A stretch of DNA of 64,000 nt from Bacteroides fragilis (GTDB lineage: Bacteria; Bacteroidota; Bacteroidia; Bacteroidales; DTGW01), in assembly GCA_945889005.1 (NCBI GenBank), contig CAMDBI010000005.1, positions 62,001 through 126,000 on the forward strand. The letters are read 5' to 3'. Positions 7,981 through 17,768 of this stretch are shown here, in pieces (the stretch's first letter is position 1; every line of letters begins with the position of its first letter). The position numbers and the translations under genes are program-made. Below the pieces are notes generated by a model. That model had not been told where the DNA came from, did not search any database, and saw nothing but the letters and a program-made list of their open reading frames with translations.

Positions 7981-9912
7981 TTGAACGAGACAGCAAATAT
8001 AGTCCAACATCTTTTGTTTCAAAATCCGGTTCAGCCAAGCAAGAAGCTAGAGCAAATGTTGTTATTGCTTCGTCGCGAAAAAATCAATATTCCCATAATA
8101 TCTATTGGGGCAGGTACTTGTGGTATAACTGCCGGGGCTAATAAAATTGAAAGTATTATTAAAAACTACCTTGAAGAACGGCAAATAGTTGCACAAATTG
8201 TAAAGGTGGGTTGTATTGGTATGTGTTCGTTCGAGCCTATAGTCGATGTTCATATACCGGGTAAAAGTCGAATATTCTTTAAGAATGTCGATGTCGACAA
8301 TGCAGGAATTTTAATGGACGATGTGTTTAATGGAATAATTCCAGAAACTAATGTAATTGGACAAATTGTTGATAATACTCATCAAAAATGGCATGGAGTA
8401 ACAAGTTTCGATAAATTACCTTTTTTTGCTTTGCAGCATAGAGTAGTGCTAAAAAATTGCGGTATTATCAATCCCGGTGATATAAATGAATATTTGGCAC
8501 ATGGAGGTTATCTGGCCTTTTCCAAATCTATTCAGAATTATTCGCCTTCGCAAATTTGCGATATAGTTGAAGAAAGTAAACTTCGAGGTCGATCGGGTGC
8601 CGGATATCTAACAGCTGCAAAATGGAAAACTGCTGCTGCTCAGAACAGTTATAAGAAATATATAATATGCAATGCCGAGGAGAGCGATCCCGGAGCATTT
8701 ATGGATAGAACTATTGTAGAGGGCGATCCCCATAGGCTTATCGAAGGCATTGCAATTGGAGCCTATGCCATAGGTGCATCTTCCGCTTACATTTATATTA
8801 GAAGTGAATATAGAGTGGGTATTCGTTCGCTCGAAGTGGCTATAGACCAAGCCAAGGCAGCAGGTTTGCTTGGCGAGAATATTTTGAACAGCAACTTTAA
8901 ACTGGAAATTATTATTAAACAATGTCCTGGAGCCTTTGTTTGTGGCGAAGAAACTGCACTTATCAATACAATCGAAGGAGAACGAGGCATGCCCGAAACC
9001 AAACCTCCTTATCCGGCAACCGATGGCTTGTTTGGCTACCCAACTGTAATCAATAATGTCGAAACCCTCGCCAATGTTGCTTCCATTGTGCAAAATGGTC
9101 CTCAATGGTTTGCCAGTATGGGAACCGAAAAAAGTAAAGGCACAAAAATATTTGCTTTGTCCGGAAAATCGAAAATTGTCGGTTTGGTTGAGGTTAAAAT
9201 GGGAACAAGCTTTCGCGAAATTATTTTCAATATTGCCGGAGGAATCAATAACGATCGAGCCTTTAAGGCAATTATATTGGGTGGACCTGTCGGTTTTCTT
9301 ATTCCGGAAAAAGATCTAGATACACCCATAGATTTCGAAAACCTCGAAGCCAAGAAATATGGTATGGGCTCGGGAGGAATGGTTATACTCGATGATGAAG
9401 TCTGTATTGTCGATACATTGAACTATTTTTCGCGATTCATGGAATTTCAAAGTTGTGGAAAATGTATCCCTTGTCGCGAAGGTACCAAAAGAATGTACGA
9501 AATTATACGATCGATTACACGTAAACCCAATTTGGCATTGGGACAATCGGCACTTACACGTTTCAAAGGAATTATCCAACTCGATACCCTAGCCGATGTT
9601 ATGAAACTTACATCACTCTGCGGTCTTGGGCAGTCGGCTCCCAATCCATATCTTAGCTCTATAGAAAATTTTAAAGAAGAATTTGAAGAACATATTTTCG
9701 AGCACCGATGCAGGGCTGGAGTGTGCAACGAACTCCGAACTTTCTCTATACATGTCGATATTTGTACCGGATGCGGTCTATGTGCCAAAAAATGCCCCTC
9801 GAATGCAATTGTTGGGTCAAAACGAATGCCCCATTTTATTGTTGAAGAAAAATGTACCGGGTGTGGCGAATGCTTCGAAATTTGTAAATTTAACGCCGTA
9901 ATAGTAAGCTGA
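7981..9912 (+). CDS. hydB: Bifurcating [FeFe] hydrogenase subunit HydB (NuoF-like, FMN/NADH-binding)
   Basis: 643 residues from a TTG start two bases after hydC; an ATG 25 codons in is an alternative. Order: thioredoxin-like [2Fe-2S] domain (GTCGITAGA, CIGMC, ~38-90); NADH/FMN-binding NuoF core (LRGRSGAGYLTAAKW ~200, GAFVCGEETALINTIEGERG ~316); SLBB region; NuoF [4Fe-4S] motif CGKCIPCREGT (~493); C-terminal 2x[4Fe-4S] ferredoxin (CTGCGLCAKKCP, CTGCGECFEIC, ~594-640). This is the full HydB architecture, the flavin subunit where NAD(H), ferredoxin and H2 electrons are bifurcated. The stop overlaps the hydA start (TGATG). Confidence 0.95.
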   Translation: MNETANIVQHLLFQNPVQPSKKLEQMLLLLRREKINIPIISIGAGTCGITAGANKIESIIKNYLEERQIVAQIVKVGCIGMCSFEPIVDVHIPGKSRIFFKNVDVDNAGILMDDVFNGIIPETNVIGQIVDNTHQKWHGVTSFDKLPFFALQHRVVLKNCGIINPGDINEYLAHGGYLAFSKSIQNYSPSQICDIVEESKLRGRSGAGYLTAAKWKTAAAQNSYKKYIICNAEESDPGAFMDRTIVEGDPHRLIEGIAIGAYAIGASSAYIYIRSEYRVGIRSLEVAIDQAKAAGLLGENILNSNFKLEIIIKQCPGAFVCGEETALINTIEGERGMPETKPPYPATDGLFGYPTVINNVETLANVASIVQNGPQWFASMGTEKSKGTKIFALSGKSKIVGLVEVKMGTSFREIIFNIAGGINNDRAFKAIILGGPVGFLIPEKDLDTPIDFENLEAKKYGMGSGGMVILDDEVCIVDTLNYFSRFMEFQSCGKCIPCREGTKRMYEIIRSITRKPNLALGQSALTRFKGIIQLDTLADVMKLTSLCGLGQSAPNPYLSSIENFKEEFEEHIFEHRCRAGVCNELRTFSIHVDICTGCGLCAKKCPSNAIVGSKRMPHFIVEEKCTGCGECFEICKFNAVIVS

Positions 9913-11636
9913 TGGATTTTACTATAGAAATAAACAATCAGCAAGTAACAGCTTCGAAAGGCGAAACCATACTTGAAGTGCTCAATCGAATTGGTATTGA
10001 AGTGCCTACGTTATGCAGTATGAAGAACTATGCGCCTACTGGTGCTTGTCGAATGTGTGTAGTTGAAGTCGAGGGTCGAAAAAATCTAATTCCTTCATGT
10101 TCGTTCAAGGTCGAAGAGTGGATGAAAATTAAAACACATTCGCCTAAAGTTGTAAAAGCTAGAAAAACAATAGTTGAACTTTTGCTTGCCGATCATCCCG
10201 ACGATTGTTTGTATTGTGAGCGTAATGGCAGTTGCGAATTACAAGACCTTGCAGAAGCCCTTCATATAAGAGAACGAAATCTTACGGGTCGCAAATCGCA
10301 TTTGCCTACAGATAAATCGAGCCTAAGCATAGTCAAAGAGCCTAAAAAATGTATTCTTTGTAGGCGTTGTGTTCGCGTATGCGACGAGATTGTTGGAGTT
10401 TCAACATTCGAACGATCTTATAGAGGTATCAATTCGGCTATAGAGACTGCTATGCACTTGCCACTTTCGAGCTCTAACTGTATCAATTGCGGGCAATGTA
10501 CTCTGGTTTGCCCTACAGCAGCGCTTACCGAAAAAATAAATTTTGCAGAAATATCGCCTTTTATTCATGGCTCTGAAAAACAAGTCATAGCCCTGTTTTC
10601 GCCTACCATACCTATCACCATTGCCGAGGAATTCAATATTCCTCTCAATAAAGATTTAAATGGTATTGTAATAGCGATACTTCGCAAAATAGGCTTTAAC
10701 AAAGTGTTCGATACCTCATTTGGCGCCGATTTGGTCGTTATGGAACAAACTTGGGAATTGCTCGATCGAATAAAGAACAATGGAAAATTTCCAATGTTTA
10801 CAAGTTGTTGCCCTGCTTGGGTCAAGTATGCCGAACAGTATTACCCGTCGTTACTGCCCAATTTGACAAGCACCAAGTCGCCTCAGCAAATAATGGGTGC
10901 AATCATAAAAACCATTTATGCTCAAAGCGAACAATTAAAGGCAGAAAATATACATACCGTTGCTATAATGCCATGTACTGCCAAGAAATACGAAGCTATG
11001 CGTCCGGAAATGACGCAAAAAGGCATTACAGAGGTCGATACTGTAATTACAACCCGCGAATTGATAAGGCTTATTAAAATGTATGGCATCAATGTGCTGT
11101 CTATTGAACCTGAGCAACCCGATAGCTTTTTCTCGGGAAAGGGGTCTGCAGGCAAATTGGTAGGTGTGTCGGGAGGAGCAGCCGAAGCAGCCGCCCGAAC
11201 GATTTATGCTGCTATTACCGGAAAGGAGCTTTCTCAATCAAATTTGATTGAAATTAGAGGCTTTCAGGGAATCAAAGAAACTTCACTCAATCTAGACGGA
11301 AAGCAATTAGGAATAGCTGTAATTAATGGTATGGCAAATGCTCGAATTTTGCTCGACGAAATTATTCAAGGTCGCGACGATATACATTTTGTCGAAGTAA
11401 TGGCTTGTCCTGGTGGATGTATTAATGGCGGCGGACAGCCTATTAATAGAGGCTCAAAAAGTCTCGATATTAAAAAAGATTCGATTTACGAAATAGACAG
11501 CAACGAAAGTATTAAGTCGGCACATTTGAATCCGCTAATAAAAAATATTTACGAAAAATATCTTGTTTCACCATACAATCCTGCAAATTTTTCGATACTT
11601 CATACACACTACAACAAGTTAGATACCATGTTTTGA
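9912..11636 (+). CDS. hydA: Bifurcating [FeFe] hydrogenase catalytic subunit HydA
   Basis: 574 residues. N-terminal plant-type [2Fe-2S] domain (CSMKNYAPTGACRMC, ~34-48), a His/Cys-ligated cluster motif (HPDDCLYCERNGSC, ~94-107), two [4Fe-4S] motifs (CILCRRCVRVC, CINCGQCTLVCP), then the H-cluster domain: TSCCPAW (~296), MPCTAKKYE (~353), and MACPGGCINGGG (~496). Unlike the sensory paralogue at 5.5-7.4 kb, the proton-transfer Cys is kept. It makes or oxidises H2 with ferredoxin and NAD(H) as partners together with HydB and HydC. Maturases HydE, HydF and HydG are not in this window. Confidence 0.96.
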   Translation: MDFTIEINNQQVTASKGETILEVLNRIGIEVPTLCSMKNYAPTGACRMCVVEVEGRKNLIPSCSFKVEEWMKIKTHSPKVVKARKTIVELLLADHPDDCLYCERNGSCELQDLAEALHIRERNLTGRKSHLPTDKSSLSIVKEPKKCILCRRCVRVCDEIVGVSTFERSYRGINSAIETAMHLPLSSSNCINCGQCTLVCPTAALTEKINFAEISPFIHGSEKQVIALFSPTIPITIAEEFNIPLNKDLNGIVIAILRKIGFNKVFDTSFGADLVVMEQTWELLDRIKNNGKFPMFTSCCPAWVKYAEQYYPSLLPNLTSTKSPQQIMGAIIKTIYAQSEQLKAENIHTVAIMPCTAKKYEAMRPEMTQKGITEVDTVITTRELIRLIKMYGINVLSIEPEQPDSFFSGKGSAGKLVGVSGGAAEAAARTIYAAITGKELSQSNLIEIRGFQGIKETSLNLDGKQLGIAVINGMANARILLDEIIQGRDDIHFVEVMACPGGCINGGGQPINRGSKSLDIKKDSIYEIDSNESIKSAHLNPLIKNIYEKYLVSPYNPANFSILHTHYNKLDTMF

Positions 11637-11637
11637 T

Positions 11638-12027
11638 ATGAGTAAAAAAACGATATTACTGGCTGGCTCCGACAAAAAAAAAATGAGCATTTTTAAATCG
11701 TACTTCGAAAAAATGACTTATAAAATCATTATATCATTTTCTCAAAAAGAAACTGAAAGCATTATTGCAAGCCATAAACCCGATTTAGCCATATTTGATT
11801 TAATTATGGAAAACGAAGACAGTGGTTTTATATTAGCATATAAATTCAAAAAATTGTACCCCGATGTGCCTGTAATCATTCAATCGTCGTCTTCAAAATA
11901 TAAAAATATCACATTCTCATTAGATACTGTAGAAGAACGAAAATGGATAAAAGCAGATGCAATTATCGAAAAAACAACTTCGCCCGATCAGCTTCAAAAA
12001 GAGATTTTTAAATTGTTGAAACTGTAA
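11638..12027 (+). CDS. Stand-alone response-regulator receiver domain
   Basis: 129 residues, just one receiver domain with no output domain. The phospho-acceptor is probably Asp54 (IFDLIM); the conserved Lys is in EKTTSP near the end and the switch Ser lies in a run of serines (QSSSSK). The acidic patch near the N-terminus is reduced to a single Asp (GSDKKK), so metal binding may be atypical. It starts two bases after the hydA stop, so it is part of the hydrogenase operon. No histidine kinase lies nearby; it may work with the sensory hydrogenase/phosphatase pair (inference). Confidence 0.8.
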   Translation: MSKKTILLAGSDKKKMSIFKSYFEKMTYKIIISFSQKETESIIASHKPDLAIFDLIMENEDSGFILAYKFKKLYPDVPVIIQSSSSKYKNITFSLDTVEERKWIKADAIIEKTTSPDQLQKEIFKLLKL

Positions 12028-12122
12028 ATTCTTTTTTATATTATTTTACAAACTACTTTTTTGTATATTGAATATTGTTTAAAATATATATTTATAATAT
12101 GTTAGCAATACAAGGTGAGTGA

Positions 12123-12153
12123 TTTGATTTTACTAATAGATTCTTTATTTTTG
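12123..12153 (+). promoter_or_regulatory. Bacteroidota-type promoter for rex
   Basis: TTTG at 12123-12126, a 19-base spacer, and TATTTTTG at 12146-12153 match the Bacteroidota -33/-7 consensus (TTTG, TAnnTTTG). Transcription should start near 12160, giving a ~70-base leader before rex. Confidence 0.7.
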
Positions 12154-12229
12154 CATAATACTAAAAAAAAGACTAGGTTTGAACAAATCAATAATATATA
12201 AAAATTATAATTTACACTTGCTCCCTTAA

Positions 12230-12862
12230 ATGGCCGAAAAAGAGAAATTACCGGAAAAAACAGTCGAACGCTTAAGCGAATATCGTCGTTCGATGCTCAA
12301 TTGCCTTGCTCAGGGAAAAACACATATTTTTTCTCACGATTTGGCTCTTTTGCACAACATAACAGCAGTTCAGGTTCGTCGCGATGTAATGTTTATGGGT
12401 TACACCAGCTCACAACGTAAAGGTTACGACATTAAAGAAATGATAGAGGTTATTGGTCGGGTGTTGGATTCGGAAAGTGGTCTTAATGTTGCTATTGTTG
12501 GTATGGGTAATTTGGGTAAAGCTATTACTGCATATTTTACAGGCAAACGATCAAAACTTAACATTGTAGCAGGTTTCGATATCGATCCGGACAAAACTAA
12601 TATGACCATTTCTGGTGTTAAGTGTTATCCACTTAGTTCTTTAAACGATATTATTAAAAAGAAAAATATTTCTATAGGCATTATTACAGTTCCTCCGACT
12701 TTTGCCCCCGACATTGCAAAGCTTCTTGTAAACTTCGGAATAAAAGGAATTTTAAACTTTACGTCAATTCCATTAAATGTCCCAGAATCGGTCTTTCTTG
12801 AAAATTACGACATGATTACTTCATTAGAAAAAGTAGCCTATTTTGTCAAAGAAAAGAAATAA
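12230..12862 (+). CDS. rex: Redox-sensing transcriptional repressor Rex
   Basis: 210 residues. The N-terminal winged helix (~1-80; the Rex motif QVRRDVMFMG is visible) binds operators. The C-terminal Rossmann domain has GMGNLG (~92-97), and FDID (~116-119) for NADH/NAD+ sensing. Rex represses fermentation and hydrogenase genes when NADH is low and lets go when NADH is high. Its position after hydCBA and the receiver supports control of the hydrogenase operon by the NADH pool. It has its own promoter at 12123-12153. Confidence 0.95.
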   Translation: MAEKEKLPEKTVERLSEYRRSMLNCLAQGKTHIFSHDLALLHNITAVQVRRDVMFMGYTSSQRKGYDIKEMIEVIGRVLDSESGLNVAIVGMGNLGKAITAYFTGKRSKLNIVAGFDIDPDKTNMTISGVKCYPLSSLNDIIKKKNISIGIITVPPTFAPDIAKLLVNFGIKGILNFTSIPLNVPESVFLENYDMITSLEKVAYFVKEKK

Positions 12863-13005
12863 CAATTTTTCTATTCTTTCATTTGGCGAACTTCGAACAA
12901 TTAATTAACTTTATAATTGAACTTTGAAACATAATAATAGGTATTCTAAACATATCAGAATTTGATTTGTTTTAGTAATGATATATAGTTAATTACAAGT
13001 GCTTA

Positions 13006-13521
13006 ATGTCCGATTCAAACACATATCTGAAGCTTTTAGGTAATATTAAGGTACTGTCTGATTATTTCTTTCATTTAGATAGATCCGTTGGACGTTTTGT
13101 TGAAAATGGTCAAAATATTTATTCTGGATCAAAAGAAGCTGCATTGATGCTTAAAATTATTCCACTGTCGGAACCCGATCAATTTCAGTCAATTATTGTC
13201 GATGCAAACACGAAATTTCTTGAACTTATAGAACTTTCTTCAGATCAGGTATTAAATCAGCCTATTTCAAATATTGATTCTATAAAAGGAATCAAGTTTT
13301 TCGATTGGAACAATATAACTCGAGATATAAGCCATGGTAAAGGGCATGCAATATTCGATTTTTTTACTCCACAATTGGGTAAATGGCTTAAATTTACAAC
13401 TATTACACCCGAAAAAGGGATGTTAATTGTCCTTATTTCAGATATTTCAGATACAAAGAATTCTTTGACACCTCATTATGTAAAAGTGCAAAGTGAATCG
13501 TTAAAGCAAATCGTTGAATAA
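13006..13521 (+). CDS. Single PAS-domain protein of unknown partner
   Basis: 171 residues, soluble, no membrane segment or catalytic domain. The middle (~50-150) has a PAS-like pattern (IIVDANTKFLELIELSSDQV, then a beta-rich end LIVLISDISDTKN). The N-terminus is a short helical stretch. PAS domains sense ligands or redox state, but without an output domain this protein must act on another. It sits between rex and a metal ATPase, starting 143 bp after rex and ending 14 bp before the ATPase. PAS identity is moderately supported by the pattern; function is unknown. Confidence 0.55.
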   Translation: MSDSNTYLKLLGNIKVLSDYFFHLDRSVGRFVENGQNIYSGSKEAALMLKIIPLSEPDQFQSIIVDANTKFLELIELSSDQVLNQPISNIDSIKGIKFFDWNNITRDISHGKGHAIFDFFTPQLGKWLKFTTITPEKGMLIVLISDISDTKNSLTPHYVKVQSESLKQIVE

Positions 13522-13535
13522 ATAGACTATATAAA

Positions 13536-15722
13536 TTGGAAAAATATTTATATCATGTTGAAGGCATGTCGTGTGCTTCGTGTGCAGGTAATGTTGAGAA
13601 AATGCTCAAAAAAGCTCAAGGAGTAACAAATGCCTCGGTCAATTTGGCTTCAGCTTCGGTTACTGTCGAGTCTGTTTCAAAAATTAGAATTTCAATACTT
13701 CAGCAAGAACTTTCAAAAAGTAAGTTTCGTATTTTCGATAATGCCGCAGAGCATTTGTCGGTCGACAATAAATCAAAACAAATGTTTGGGAATGTAATCT
13801 GGTCAATGGTTTTCAGCATTCCGGTTTTTGTACTGTCAATGTTTTTTCATCACCAACAATGGACTAACTATGTAATGTTTGTATTGTCGTTGCCAGTAAT
13901 TTTTTATTTTGGCCGTCGTTTTTTTATAGATGCTTATAAAGAAGCCCGAAATTTTTCTACTAATATGGATACATTGGTAGCTTTGGGTTCTGGCACCGCA
14001 TTTTTTACAAGTAGTATTAGTATTTTTTTTCCAAATGTATTTTCTAATAACGGTATAGAACCCTTTAACTATTTAGAATCTGCGGTATTAATTATTTCAT
14101 TTATTTTGTTGGGCAAATTGATGGAAGAAAGGGCAAAATCACGCACCCTCAATTCAATAAAGAAATTAATTGGATTACAGGCCAAGTCGGCTCAAATTAT
14201 TAGAGACGATAAAGAAATTGAAATGCCTATTTCTCAAATTGTAGAAAATGATATTGTTATAGTTAAGCCTGGTGAGAAAATTCCTGTCGATGGTGTAGTT
14301 GTCGATGGAGAAACTTTGGTAAACGAAAGTATGCTTACCGGTGAAGCTACGCTTTGTCATAAAGAGAAAGGAAGTATTGTAAATTCTGGTACCATCAATA
14401 CCAATGGTTTTATAAAAGTTTCTACATTTAAAGTGGGTTCAGAAACGCTACTTGGCAAAATGATTAGTTTTGTTCAACAGGCACAAGGAACCAAAGCCAA
14501 TGCTCAACAACTGGCCGACAAAATTGCATCAGTATTTGTTCCGATAGTTCTAGCTGTTTCACTAATGACATTTATTATTTGGGCTTTTTTGGTCAACAAT
14601 CCAAATATTACCATAGCAATTGTTAATGCAACTACAGTGCTTGTTATTGCTTGTCCATGTGCATTGGGCTTAGCAACTCCTACGGCTGTAATGGTTGCAG
14701 TTGGTCGAGCTTCAGAAATGGGTATTCTTGTTAAAAATGTTAGAAGTTTCGAAAAAGCTAATAACATCGATGTGCTTTGTCTCGACAAAACAGGCACTAT
14801 TACCGATGGCGAAATTTCAATAGTCAATTGGTACAATTTGCCAACTATAATTGAAGATAAAGATTTAACTGTAGTTCTAAGTGCCGAAAAACGAGCATTT
14901 CATCCGCTGGGAGCAGCAATGGTTCATTACTTAGAATCGTTAAAAATTGAATCTGCCGAATTGTCAAGTTTTCAATATTTGCAAGGGAAAGGAATTGTTT
15001 GTGAATTCGGAACACAGACATATAAAATTGGAAATGAAGCCCTTGTGGGTAGTTTCTATGCTATTCTTTCTCAAAAAGAACAATGTATTGTAGATGAGGC
15101 TAAAGATAATGGTTATAGTATATTGTATATTACTCGCGACAATAAATTAATTTCGATAATTTCGGCTACAGATTCACTCAAAGCAGGTATTCATAGCTTG
15201 GTAAAGCACATTAGCGATAAAGGAGTCGATATTCATTTGTTATCGGGCGACAATTACGAATCTGTAAGCAAAACAGCAATTCAAGCCGGAATATCAAATT
15301 ATAAGTCGCAAATGACTCCGTTCGAAAAAGCACATTATATTCAAGAGATTCAAAATTCTGGCAAAAAAGTTGCAATGGTTGGCGATGGAATAAACGATGC
15401 TCCGGCTCTTTCGCAAGCCGACATTAGTATTGCCATGCACAATGGTTCCGATATTGCTCTCGAAACTGCCGATATGACTTTGTTGAGAGGCGATTTGTTT
15501 AAAATTAATTCGGCTTTAAACTTATCGACTTATACCAATAAAATAATTTATCAAAACCTTTTTTGGGCATTTTTTTATAATGTAGTAAGTATTCCAATTG
15601 CTGCAGGTGCGTTATATTATTCTTTTGGTATAATGCTTAATCCTATGATTGCTGCATCTGCCATGGCTTTTAGTTCGGTGTCGGTTGTATTGAATAGCTT
15701 GAGATTGAGAGCCTTTAAATAG
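13536..15722 (+). CDS. copA: Copper-type P1B ATPase (CopA-like)
   Basis: 728 residues from a TTG start. An N-terminal HMA domain has the metal site GMSCASC (9-15). Transmembrane helices surround the actuator loop (MLTGEATL) and the ion path CPCALGLATP (~373). The P-domain has DKTGT (~415), the N-domain HPLG (~455), and the hinge GDGINDAP (~615). The last helix carries AMAFSSVSVVLNSLRL, the Met/Ser pattern of Cu+-exporting P1B-1 pumps. It should expel Cu+ across the inner membrane at ATP cost. The actuator motif is followed by LCHKE, so a Cys occupies the place usually held by a Pro/Val. Confidence 0.92.
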   Translation: MEKYLYHVEGMSCASCAGNVEKMLKKAQGVTNASVNLASASVTVESVSKIRISILQQELSKSKFRIFDNAAEHLSVDNKSKQMFGNVIWSMVFSIPVFVLSMFFHHQQWTNYVMFVLSLPVIFYFGRRFFIDAYKEARNFSTNMDTLVALGSGTAFFTSSISIFFPNVFSNNGIEPFNYLESAVLIISFILLGKLMEERAKSRTLNSIKKLIGLQAKSAQIIRDDKEIEMPISQIVENDIVIVKPGEKIPVDGVVVDGETLVNESMLTGEATLCHKEKGSIVNSGTINTNGFIKVSTFKVGSETLLGKMISFVQQAQGTKANAQQLADKIASVFVPIVLAVSLMTFIIWAFLVNNPNITIAIVNATTVLVIACPCALGLATPTAVMVAVGRASEMGILVKNVRSFEKANNIDVLCLDKTGTITDGEISIVNWYNLPTIIEDKDLTVVLSAEKRAFHPLGAAMVHYLESLKIESAELSSFQYLQGKGIVCEFGTQTYKIGNEALVGSFYAILSQKEQCIVDEAKDNGYSILYITRDNKLISIISATDSLKAGIHSLVKHISDKGVDIHLLSGDNYESVSKTAIQAGISNYKSQMTPFEKAHYIQEIQNSGKKVAMVGDGINDAPALSQADISIAMHNGSDIALETADMTLLRGDLFKINSALNLSTYTNKIIYQNLFWAFFYNVVSIPIAAGALYYSFGIMLNPMIAASAMAFSSVSVVLNSLRLRAFK

Positions 15723-15768
15723 GGCTTATTGCTATAAGAAAACAGTTCGATCTGTTCTTCAATAATCT

Positions 15769-16185
15769 CTATTCGCCAATAATCTTCACCAATACTCTTT
15801 TTCTGCGTTTCCCGTCGTATTCGCCATAGAATATTTGTTCCCAAGGACCAAAATCTAGTTTACCTTCGGTAATAGCTACAACTACTTCGCGACCCATTAT
15901 TTGGCGCTTAAGGTGAGCATCGCCATTGTCTTCGAATCCATTGTGTTTGTATTGCGAATGGGGCTTTTCGGGTGCCAGTTTCTCGAGCCAGACTTCAAAA
16001 TCGTTGTGCAATCCGCTTTCGTCGTCGTTTACAAAAACACTAGCAGTAATGTGCATGGCATTAACCAAACATAGCCCTTCTTTTATATTGCTTTCGCGAA
16101 GGCATTGATCTACGTGATTTGTAATATTTATATATTGTCGGCGATTGGGTATGTCGAACCAAAGTTCTTTGCGGTAGCTTTTCAT
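15769..16185 (-). CDS. YjbQ-family protein (UPF0047)
   Basis: 138 residues, the full family length. Conserved histidines are in [15 protein letters not shown] (~43-57) and [13 protein letters not shown] (~87-99), the usual metal or ligand-binding positions of YjbQ. Some family members have weak thiamine phosphate synthase activity, but the cellular role is not settled. The product is soluble and cytoplasmic. It lies 66 bp downstream of another minus-strand gene, separated by an intrinsic terminator, and is convergent with the copper ATPase gene. Confidence 0.88.
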   Translation of the reverse strand: MKSYRKELWFDIPNRRQYINITNHVDQCLRESNIKEGLCLVNAMHITASVFVNDDESGLHNDFEVWLEKLAPEKPHSQYKHNGFEDNGDAHLKRQIMGREVVVAITEGKLDFGPWEQIFYGEYDGKRRKRVLVKIIGE

Positions 16186-16201
16186 TTCGAATTTATTTAA
16201 T

Positions 16202-16231
16202 AAAAAAAGCCTATGTATAACACAGGCTTTT
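16202..16231 (-). terminator. Intrinsic terminator
   Basis: On the minus strand the hairpin GCCTgTGT-loop-ACAtAGGC (one mismatch) is followed by seven T residues (A-tract 16202-16208 on the plus strand). It sits just after the stop of the secreted protein gene at 16252-16692. Confidence 0.75.
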
Positions 16232-16251
16232 CGAATACAAAATATCGAATT

Positions 16252-16692
16252 TTAATTTTCTTTTAAACCAAACATAATGGCAACGCACCCACTAATTAGT
16301 TCTTCGTTGGTTTTGCCCGATGGGTGAACTTTTACAATTATTTTTAACTGCTGACTTGCTTCTAATTTGAAGTCCCATGTACGAGCAAAATTGCGGTCTT
16401 TATTGTTATAAAGAACATTTTTATCTCCGTCTAATACTTTAAACTCTACATTGGGCAGTGCATCTGAACCACAAACCGCTATTCGATAGTCGGTATTGCT
16501 ATAAAATGTTTTATACAGTTCAGCTTCTTCTCCTTCAGATAAGACTGCGGCATTATAATTGCCATCGTGCAAAAAAGGTTCGAGTTCTACAAGACAAATC
16601 TTTTTTGCAAATCCTTTGCATTGTGCATTAACTGTAATATTCGTAATAATAATCAACGAAAAGATGAGTAAAATATAAAATATCTTTTTCAT
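16252..16692 (-). CDS. Secreted protein of unknown function
   Basis: 146 residues with a clear signal peptide ending in ITVNAQ (~24). The mature part has four cysteines (near CKGFAKKIC, AVCGSD, SGCVA), and reads as a small beta-sandwich (ARTWDFKLEASQQLKIIVKV). I do not recognise the family. It lies 11 bp downstream of a lipoprotein gene on the same strand, so the two are probably co-transcribed and may work together in the periplasm or on the surface. The intrinsic terminator at 16202-16231 ends this unit. Confidence 0.6.
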   Translation of the reverse strand: MKKIFYILLIFSLIIITNITVNAQCKGFAKKICLVELEPFLHDGNYNAAVLSEGEEAELYKTFYSNTDYRIAVCGSDALPNVEFKVLDGDKNVLYNNKDRNFARTWDFKLEASQQLKIIVKVHPSGKTNEELISGCVAIMFGLKEN

Positions 16693-16703
16693 ACTATATT
16701 ATA

Positions 16704-17618
16704 TTATAATGTAAAGTTGTTTCTAATGGTTTTCACTTTGTTTGTTAAGTCTACAAAATCTTTGGGATCAACTTTCATTTCCGATTTCGATTTCAATGTA
16801 GTAACATTGGTTTTTGGGTCGGTAATAGCTTCAATTTTTCCCGGTTTTATTTCGAGTTTGTTATACACGTTTTTTAAATCTTCAATTATAACTATTAAAG
16901 ATGCTACATCACTATTATCCTTGTTTTCTTCAAGTAATTTTAAAACGATGTCGATCGATAATTTTTGTTCTACAATACGTTCAACCAATTTATTGTTGTT
17001 AATATTTGTAGGATTAACCATTTGTGTCGATATATATAATCCTTCGACCCAACCGCCAACCAGCACAATAGCAGCAATTGCTTGACGATCGTTTTCTTTA
17101 AGGAATGAACTTGATGACATGAATGTTTCAGAAATAATATCCATAATTATATCTCGGTTATTGATATTATCTTCGAGGCGTTTAATTGTATTTTGATCTA
17201 TTGCATCGAGAATGCCTAAGCCATCAGCCATTTTCTTTGAGGCTTGCATATAATTTATAGTTGTTTGTGTTTGGTCAAACAAACTTGCAAAGCTTAAATC
17301 TGTTGTGTAGATACCTAAGTTTAAAGCCATTGATTTGTTGGTTGTGTAACTAGAAGTATTTGAAGTTGGGTTTAACAATTTTTCGTTATATGAAACCCCA
17401 GCAGATTTAAGTAATAGAGCTGTTTCGAGTGGAGATGGAAGTGAATAAAATATTTTTTTTGCCTGAGTAACATCGTTTAAAATGTCCTGATCAACTTCTA
17501 CTTGAATTTCATTTTGATTAACTTGCTGTTTTTGGCCCCCATTGCAAGATGAGAAAAGTATAATAGTAAAGCTAACCATTATGGAACAATTCTTCAGTAA
17601 AAATAATTTTCTACACAT
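16704..17618 (-). CDS. Predicted lipoprotein of unknown function
   Basis: 304 residues. The N-terminus carries a hydrophobic segment with lipobox FSSC (Cys25), so the mature protein should be a lipoprotein beginning CNGGQKQQ. The body is largely helical (for example KLSIDIVLKLLEENKDNSD and IIEDLKNVYNKLEIK) with no motif I recognise. A second Met at residue 14 is an alternative start but would leave a very short, poorly charged signal, so the longer start is preferred. It is probably in one transcript with the small secreted protein 11 bp downstream. Confidence 0.6.
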   Translation of the reverse strand: MCRKLFLLKNCSIMVSFTIILFSSCNGGQKQQVNQNEIQVEVDQDILNDVTQAKKIFYSLPSPLETALLLKSAGVSYNEKLLNPTSNTSSYTTNKSMALNLGIYTTDLSFASLFDQTQTTINYMQASKKMADGLGILDAIDQNTIKRLEDNINNRDIIMDIISETFMSSSSFLKENDRQAIAAIVLVGGWVEGLYISTQMVNPTNINNNKLVERIVEQKLSIDIVLKLLEENKDNSDVASLIVIIEDLKNVYNKLEIKPGKIEAITDPKTNVTTLKSKSEMKVDPKDFVDLTNKVKTIRNNFTL

Positions 17619-17768
17619 AACTATTTATTTTTTAAAACTTATAATAAGTTAATGAACGATTTATCTTTAGTAAAAATAGGATATATTTTACAAATATACA
17701 ATATATTGATTGATAGCAATGCTTGTTTAATACATTTTATATTTTTTTTTATTTAAAAAAATGAAATT

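Noticed and set aside
8608-9105. Long minus-strand frame inside hydB
   Set aside because: A shadow of the hydB coding strand; composition and lack of protein motifs speak against a real gene. The same holds for frames opposite ribBA, rny, pepA and mazG.
12100-12123. Short leader peptide before rex
   Set aside because: A 7-codon frame without repeated codons or an attached terminator; it also lies upstream of the likely rex promoter.
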